From positions 1-47,170 of the forward strand of contig DATIXJ010000094.1 of the NCBI GenBank assembly GCA_035518715.1: a DNA stretch of 47,170 nucleotides, written 5' to 3'. The translations under genes were made by a program, and so were the position numbers. The stretch is from DATIXJ01 sp035518715. GTDB lineage: Bacteria; Bacteroidota; Ignavibacteria; UBA10030; SZUA-254. Under the pieces are notes generated by a model. It made no database searches. It saw nothing but the letters and a program-made list of their open reading frames with translations, and was not told the origin of the DNA. How positions within the stretch are numbered: position 1 is the first letter of the stretch; every line of letters begins with the position of its first letter. Below, piece by piece: positions 42,262 to 47,170 of this stretch.

Positions 42262-44535
42262 ATGCCAAATTCTTCCCAGTTCGCTGAACAGTTAATCCAT
42301 ACGATTGTTGAGTCCGCACCGATCGGCGCACATCTTTACAAGGGAAACGGTGACGGAAGACCTCTCCTCTCGCATGCAAATCGATCTGCGGACAGCATTT
42401 TGCGCGTCCGTCATCAGGAATTGATCGGCAGACCATTCGAAGAAGTTGTCCCGGCACTGCGGCAGTCGGAAATTCCCGGTGCGCTTCGCCGGGTATTGGA
42501 AATTGGCGAACCGGCCAAATTCGAGCTTCCGTTTGAAGACGGGCGTGCCGGTCGAATCCTGGCCTTCCATCTTGTCCGCGTTTCTCCCGGCCTGGTCTCC
42601 ATACTTTTCTGGGACGCTTCTGCGGAAAAGCAACTGAGAGACTCGGAAGACAAGCTGAGGGAGGGTGAAGAACAGATGCAGTTTATTCTCGAAAACGTCG
42701 TCGATTTTATCGCGGTCGTCGATGTCGAGGGACGGCAGCTGTATAACAGCCCATCGTATGCAATGATGTTTGGTGATCCGGCGGAACTCCGCGGGAGGAG
42801 CATCTTTGAACAGGTCCATCCGGATGAGCGCGACCGTATCATCGGAATATTTTCCGAGGCGGTGCGGACAGGTGGAACGCATCTGGTTGAGTTTCGTGCA
42901 GTCTCGCAGGATGGACGGACGCGGCTCATGCAATCCCAGGGGAGAGTCTTCAAAGATCGGGCGGGGAAGGTGCGGGGAGCAGTCATTGTATCCCGCGATA
43001 TCACCGAGAAACGGGACTTCGAGCTGGAGCGAAAGCTGCTCTATCACGCCATCGAACAAAGTCCTTCTTCGATCGTCATCACTGACTCAACCGGGAATAT
43101 TGAATATACAAATTCAAAGTTCACACAGATCACGGGCTATCTCTCGCAGGAGGTTATCGGCAAGAACCCCCGCTTCCTGAAATCCGGAGAATCTTCGCCC
43201 GCAGAATATAAACAGCTTTGGGAGACCATCAAATCCGGAAAGGAATGGCGAGGGGAATTCCACAACAAGAAGAAGGATGGGACGCTCTTCTGGGAATCCG
43301 CATCGATTTCTCCGATTACCGATACCACCGGCAGAATAACAAACTTCGTTGCCGTGAAGGAAGACATCACCGAAAGAAAAGCGCTGGAGGCGCAGCTCTT
43401 TCGCACCCAAAGGCTCGAGAGTCTGGGAACACTTGCCGGAGGTATTGCCCATGATCTCAACAATGTTTTGTCTCCCATCCTCCTGGCAATTGAAATGCTC
43501 CGGAAACAACACGCCGATGAAAAGAGCCAGCATATCCTCTCCACCCTCGAAAGCAGCGCGATGCGCGGAAAGAACATCATCCAGCAGGTATTGACATTTG
43601 CGCGCGGCGCCGAGGGGACGAAAGCGCCTATGGATATCAGGCATATCGTCAAGGAAATCCAGCATATCTCTGAGGAAACCTTTCCGCGTAATATTCATAT
43701 CCAAACCTCTCTTCCGGGCGGACTCTGGCTGGTTGCCGGCGACCTCACGCAGCTGCACCAGGTTGTCATGAACCTCTGCGTGAACGCGCGCGATGCCATG
43801 CCGAACGGCGGTATTCTCACCATCGCGGCAGAGAATATGGTCCTCGATGAACACTACGTCCAGATGCACTCCGAGGCGCGTGTCGGACCATATGTGGTAG
43901 TGACTATTACTGATACGGGAGTTGGAATACCGAAAGACATCATCGACAAGATCTTCGATCCATTCTTCTCGACGAAAGAAGTGGGGAAAGGGACGGGGCT
44001 CGGATTATCCACGGTTCATTCTATTGTGAAGGGCCACCGCGGGTTTACGAATGTTTACAGCGAAGTGGGAAGAGGAACGACGTTTAAGGTTTTCCTCCCG
44101 GCGATTCCGAGCGCCGAGACGGCTGAAGCGGGAGAAGAAGGTCCCTATCCGATGGGCGATCAGGAAGTTGTCCTGATTGTTGATGATGAGGCCTCCATCT
44201 GTGAGATCACGCGCAGGACACTTGACTCGTACGGGTACCGGACGATGACTGCTTCAGATGGCACCGAAGCACTGGCAATTTATGCGAGGAACTGGGATGT
44301 CATCGATGTGGTCCTCACGGACATCATGATGCCGTTTGTTGACGGCCCGGCCCTGATCCGCGCGTTGCGAAAGATTCACCCCGAAGTGAAGATCATTGGT
44401 ACGAGCGGACTCCTGGATGCGGGAAGAATTGAAGAAATGAGCAAGCTTGAGCTTCAGGGATTCCTGAGGAAACCGTACAAAGCCGAGCTTCTGTTGAGGA
44501 CGATTAGCTCTGCCCTAGGCAAAAAATCTTCGTAA
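42262..44535 (+). CDS. Hybrid sensor histidine kinase: PAS-PAS-PAS-HisKA-HATPase-receiver
   Basis: 757 residues from ATG 42262 (AAAGG eight bases ahead); GTG 42214 is an upstream alternative. No signal or membrane span is visible, so it is a cytoplasmic sensor. Three PAS-like segments occupy about 10-120, 135-255 and 258-378; the third is followed by a typical PAC motif (FVAVKEDITERKALE). The phospho-acceptor is His397 in GGIAHDLNN; the ATPase has NLCVNARDAM, TDTGVGIPKD and GKGTGLGLSTVHSIV. A C-terminal receiver has DDEAS and Asp687 in VVLTD687IMMPF. The PAS ligands are unknown. It stands alone, convergent with the ABC transporter genes. Confidence 0.94.
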   Translation: MPNSSQFAEQLIHTIVESAPIGAHLYKGNGDGRPLLSHANRSADSILRVRHQELIGRPFEEVVPALRQSEIPGALRRVLEIGEPAKFELPFEDGRAGRILAFHLVRVSPGLVSILFWDASAEKQLRDSEDKLREGEEQMQFILENVVDFIAVVDVEGRQLYNSPSYAMMFGDPAELRGRSIFEQVHPDERDRIIGIFSEAVRTGGTHLVEFRAVSQDGRTRLMQSQGRVFKDRAGKVRGAVIVSRDITEKRDFELERKLLYHAIEQSPSSIVITDSTGNIEYTNSKFTQITGYLSQEVIGKNPRFLKSGESSPAEYKQLWETIKSGKEWRGEFHNKKKDGTLFWESASISPITDTTGRITNFVAVKEDITERKALEAQLFRTQRLESLGTLAGGIAHDLNNVLSPILLAIEMLRKQHADEKSQHILSTLESSAMRGKNIIQQVLTFARGAEGTKAPMDIRHIVKEIQHISEETFPRNIHIQTSLPGGLWLVAGDLTQLHQVVMNLCVNARDAMPNGGILTIAAENMVLDEHYVQMHSEARVGPYVVVTITDTGVGIPKDIIDKIFDPFFSTKEVGKGTGLGLSTVHSIVKGHRGFTNVYSEVGRGTTFKVFLPAIPSAETAEAGEEGPYPMGDQEVVLIVDDEASICEITRRTLDSYGYRTMTASDGTEALAIYARNWDVIDVVLTDIMMPFVDGPALIRALRKIHPEVKIIGTSGLLDAGRIEEMSKLELQGFLRKPYKAELLLRTISSALGKKSS

Positions 44536-44593
44536 GCGCCACGCTCTGCGCGCTGGTCACCCGGGTTCTGCTGGAACAGGATCTGGGGGCGGA

Positions 44594-45832
44594 TTATGAA
44601 GTACGGAGTGCGTTGACGATGTTGAGCCGGGAGGCACGTACTGCCGGAAGGAACCCTCCGACTATTCCCATCGCTATCGAAAATACCATGGTCCAGAATA
44701 TAATGGACGGGGAGAGGGTGAAACCAAATGCCAGCTCCGAGAACGTCCCGAAATTTACCGTCGAAATGCGCACAAAGACCATCAGTGAGGCGAGGAGTAT
44801 GCCGCAGATTCCTCCCACAACCGACAGGACGATGGATTCGACGAGAAATGCCGAGAGTATGTTGCGCCGGCGGAACCCCAGAGCCCGGAGTGTACCGATC
44901 TCGATGGTCCGGTTTGCAACAGCCGCGTACATCGTGATCATTGCCCCGATCATCGCGCCGATGCTGAAAATGAACGTCACGATGAGCCCGAGGATGGAAA
45001 TGAAATCCGCCATCAGTTGCGATTGCTCGCGATAATATTCCCGCTCGCGTTTGAGCTCGACATACTGCGTTCGCGGATCCTTCTGAAGATGTGCTTTCAC
45101 GGTATCCAGCTGATCCGGGCGAGTCATACGGAAGGTCATGGAAGAAAACACCGGGCGGCCGAATGCGACGGAAAGCTGATCGACATCTCCCCATATTTCC
45201 GATTCAAATGCACCCCCCTGAGCGGAAAATATCCCGACAATCGTCCAGTGGTCGTTGCCGAAATAGAGCTGCTTGCCTATCTCGCATTCCTGAAATTGCT
45301 TCGCAACATTGGAGCCGATCATAATCTCACGCGTCCCGAACTGGAACACCCTCCCGGATGTGACGGTGACCTGCGGGCGGATCTGCAATGCCGCCGGTGA
45401 AATTCCCCGTACCGAGACATTGGCCATATCATTCGACTGTTTTTTGTGCAGGTTGATAACCACGTACACTTCGGTTGATGCAAGCGGCTTGCCGTCCTGA
45501 CCCACGGCAATTTCGGGTTGCGTCTTGATGATGTTCGCGGCATCGCGGTCGATCTGACTGACGAGCTCGGTCGTGGCAGACCGCCGGAGCACGATCACGT
45601 TTTCGTCTGATCCTGTCTGCACGAGTGTCTCCTCTACCCCGTGGGCGAGCATCAGAACCGCGGCGAAGACAAAGACCACGAGAGTAATACCGGCAAGCGT
45701 CAGGGTGGTCGTGAGCCGCCGCGTCCAGAATCCCTTCCGTATGTAGCTGAGCAGGTCACGGCCCGAGAAGGCCGCAACAGCGAGAATCATCAGTGAGAGA
45801 AGTGCTATAACCGTCTTAATCGCGACAAACAT
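44594..45832 (-). CDS. MacB/FtsX-type ABC transporter permease (second permease)
   Basis: 412 residues. It has one additional N-terminal span (about 5-24) before the usual first helix (TRRLTTTLTLAGITLVVFVFAAVL), a large periplasmic MacB-core domain (about 75-285), then three C-terminal spans with the FtsX motif RTIEIGTLRALGFRRRNIL and an SRLNIVNALR end. These permeases work with a cytoplasmic ATPase to move lipoproteins, peptides or drugs between the inner membrane and periplasm. It begins 33 bases after the stop of the other permease; the two may form a heterodimer. Confidence 0.88.
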   Translation of the reverse strand: MFVAIKTVIALLSLMILAVAAFSGRDLLSYIRKGFWTRRLTTTLTLAGITLVVFVFAAVLMLAHGVEETLVQTGSDENVIVLRRSATTELVSQIDRDAANIIKTQPEIAVGQDGKPLASTEVYVVINLHKKQSNDMANVSVRGISPAALQIRPQVTVTSGRVFQFGTREIMIGSNVAKQFQECEIGKQLYFGNDHWTIVGIFSAQGGAFESEIWGDVDQLSVAFGRPVFSSMTFRMTRPDQLDTVKAHLQKDPRTQYVELKREREYYREQSQLMADFISILGLIVTFIFSIGAMIGAMITMYAAVANRTIEIGTLRALGFRRRNILSAFLVESIVLSVVGGICGILLASLMVFVRISTVNFGTFSELAFGFTLSPSIIFWTMVFSIAMGIVGGFLPAVRASRLNIVNALRTS

Positions 45833-45865
45833 GGCTTCTGAGCTTCGTGTACGATGCGGTGTGTG

Positions 45866-47032
45866 TTATCCAATCTGGCGTAACCCGTCGACAATCCTTG
45901 TTCTCAGGGTTCTCATCGTAGGGAACAGTGCAGCAACGATTCCGGCAACCAGAGCAGAGGAAATGGCAAGGACGATGGTGAGCGGCTCGACATTGAACAC
46001 CGGGAAGAAGGTCGGGAAAATCGTCGCGAACCCCCGGGCGATCGGGAACGTCATTGCAAGTCCCAGCAAGCCGCCGCTGACTGCGATGAGCATCGACTCT
46101 CCTCCGATGAGTCCCACAATGTGAACAGCGGAGAATCCGAGGGTCTTCAACACCGCGTATTCCCGTGTGCGTTCGCGCGCAGCCATGACGATCGTATTTG
46201 CCAGCACGAGGAGAATAATTCCGATAATCACATACGAGACCATTTTGACGGATGTGATGATAGCGCTTGACATCGAAACGAAACTCTGCTGGAATTCTTT
46301 CTCCGTCTCCGTTTTTGTACCAGCGTTGGAGTTGTAAAACATATCGTCGACCGTTTTCGCCACGATCGGAATGTCGGATGCGCTCTTCACCTTCAGCACA
46401 TACCATCCGACATTTCCCTCACGACCGGGCTGAGTCTGCTTGACCTGCTCGTCGAGATACTTCCACTGGAAGAGCATCTGTGTCTCATCGACCGTCTTAT
46501 CCCTCCCTTTGTATATTCCACGGACAACAAAATCCCATCTACCCGGATAAATATCGCCGTCGACGGTGATGATATCGCCCCGGTGGAGATTCTGCTGAAG
46601 GGCGAGCTTTTGACCTATTATACAGGCATTCCGCTCACGTAAGAACGCCTCCCGATCCTCGGCCGACAAAATGAATTCGGGATAGAGATCGAGAAACGTT
46701 TCCGGATCAATCGCCAGGCGAGGAAAGAAATTGTTCCAGTCGTTGGGATCCTTGTAGACTCCGCCAAACCAGTTTGCGTACGATATTTCTTCCACGCCGG
46801 GGATCTTCAGTATCTGATCCCGGTAGGAAAGCGGGAGCGGGAAGATGAATGAAACTGCATGCCGCGTGATCATCCGGTTCGCCGCGGATGCTTCGACACC
46901 AGCGTACCATGCTGTGACAATGGTTCTCATGAACCCGAACGACATAACGGCAATACTGATACCGAGGATCGTAAGGATACTGCGGAGCCGGTGGCGCAGC
47001 GTATTCTTGATGATGAGCTTGAAGACTTTCAT
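45866..47032 (-). CDS. MacB/FtsX-type ABC transporter permease (first permease)
   Basis: 388 residues from ATG 47032 (MKVFKLIIKNTLRHRLRSILTILGISIAV, the family opening); the frame is open to 47122 but this would overlap the ATPase end by about 80 bases. A first membrane helix, a MacB-type periplasmic domain (about 45-260) and three C-terminal helices with the motif RTREYAVLKTLGFSAVHIV follow. It is paired with the permease at 44594-45832 and the ATPase fragment upstream; the cargo is unknown. Its stop lies 33 bases ahead of the next permease's start. Confidence 0.9.
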   Translation of the reverse strand: MKVFKLIIKNTLRHRLRSILTILGISIAVMSFGFMRTIVTAWYAGVEASAANRMITRHAVSFIFPLPLSYRDQILKIPGVEEISYANWFGGVYKDPNDWNNFFPRLAIDPETFLDLYPEFILSAEDREAFLRERNACIIGQKLALQQNLHRGDIITVDGDIYPGRWDFVVRGIYKGRDKTVDETQMLFQWKYLDEQVKQTQPGREGNVGWYVLKVKSASDIPIVAKTVDDMFYNSNAGTKTETEKEFQQSFVSMSSAIITSVKMVSYVIIGIILLVLANTIVMAARERTREYAVLKTLGFSAVHIVGLIGGESMLIAVSGGLLGLAMTFPIARGFATIFPTFFPVFNVEPLTIVLAISSALVAGIVAALFPTMRTLRTRIVDGLRQIG

Positions 47033-47042
47033 CCGGAATGCT

Positions 47043-47170
47043 CTACGAGAGTTCGCCTTTGTCGAGGTGCCGTGACCGGTGGGCGCGTTCAGCAGCGCGC
47101 GGGTCGTGCGTGACCATGACAATCGTTTTCTTGAATTCGGTGTTCAGCCGGTCGAGAAGCTTGAGAATTT
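47043..47170 (-). CDS. ABC transporter ATP-binding subunit, C-terminal fragment (rest outside window)
   Basis: Only the last 42 residues are present, ending in TAG at 47043. They read KLLDRLNTEFKKTIVMVTHD, with the H-loop His of ABC ATPases, then a short DPRAAERAHRSRHLDKGELS tail, typical of the MacB/LolD ATPases that end just after the H-loop region. The stop is 10 bases before the permease ATG 47032, so the three genes form one operon. Confidence 0.85.
   Translation of the reverse strand, partial: ILKLLDRLNTEFKKTIVMVTHDPRAAERAHRSRHLDKGELS

Noticed and set aside
42006..42287. Plus-strand open frame of 93 codons before the kinase
   Set aside because: Arg-rich composition, no motif, overlaps the kinase start in another frame; treated as leader.
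42292..43059. Minus-strand open frame of 255 codons opposite the kinase
   Set aside because: Lies inside the PAS coding region on the other strand with no recognisable motif.

Overview
The window is ordinary, densely coded chromosomal DNA of moderately high GC, most likely from the Bacteroidota/Ignavibacteriota (Chlorobi-like) part of the FCB group. The clues are a large secreted protein with a type IX secretion (T9SS) type A sorting tail (NFPNPFNPST motif, Lys-rich end), a GWxTD-domain lipoprotein-like protein, the alternative GlmU-like sugar-phosphate protein, a two-subunit 2-oxoacid:ferredoxin oxidoreductase, and promoters of the form TTG-N20-TAnnTT. I see no phage, transposon, CRISPR array, rRNA or tRNA. 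Genus cannot be named from the sequence alone.

Layout. 1-5635 (+): the end of ftsK, lolA, a YbhN-like membrane protein, a small beta-barrel-like protein, an exported cyclophilin, holA and a DUF92 membrane protein. 5664-7915 (+): a SPOR-domain protein, rpmE (L31) with its own promoter and terminator, and a GlmU-like protein. 7912-13182 (+): rsmB, then tdh-kbl (threonine to glycine), then mrp plus a NifU-C-like scaffold (Fe-S assembly). 13240-18205 (-): nrnA, pepA, a GWxTD protein and pdxA. 18220-21934 (-): ccdA-korA-korB with a promoter and terminator. 22045-26118 (-): prs-rplY-pth-rpsF-ssb-rpsR-rplI, a translation/replication operon with a good promoter. 26261-32386 (-): a TPR/GT-C membrane protein and a 1453-residue T9SS-exported double-propeller protein. 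32689-34772 (+): an alpha/beta hydrolase, bioY and an unrecognised Cys-rich protein. 34792-41446 (-): pgsA-pgpA-cinA-thpR-receiver-recA-recX-exonuclease-exonuclease/WYL, a long lipid and DNA-maintenance operon. 41549-41740 (-): rpmB with promoter and terminator. 41935-44535 (+): a hybrid sensor kinase with a long leader. 44594-47170 (-): a MacB-like ABC transporter (two permeases and the end of the ATPase).

How it fits together. The best-supported units are housekeeping. The less ordinary parts are the recA-recX operon, which ends in two different DEDD-family exonucleases, the last fused to a WYL-like ligand domain, and which also carries an orphan receiver domain just before recA; two transcripts predicted to be leaderless or nearly so; an enlarged Tdh; an SSB without the usual acidic tip; and a T9SS propeller protein whose repeat count (13 clear plus one degenerate) fits two seven-bladed propellers. 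Nine promoter-like sites share exactly the same TTG-N20-TA geometry. Nothing here is clearly a new defence or mobile system; the exonuclease-WYL/RecA/RecX cluster is the best candidate for a poorly described function.
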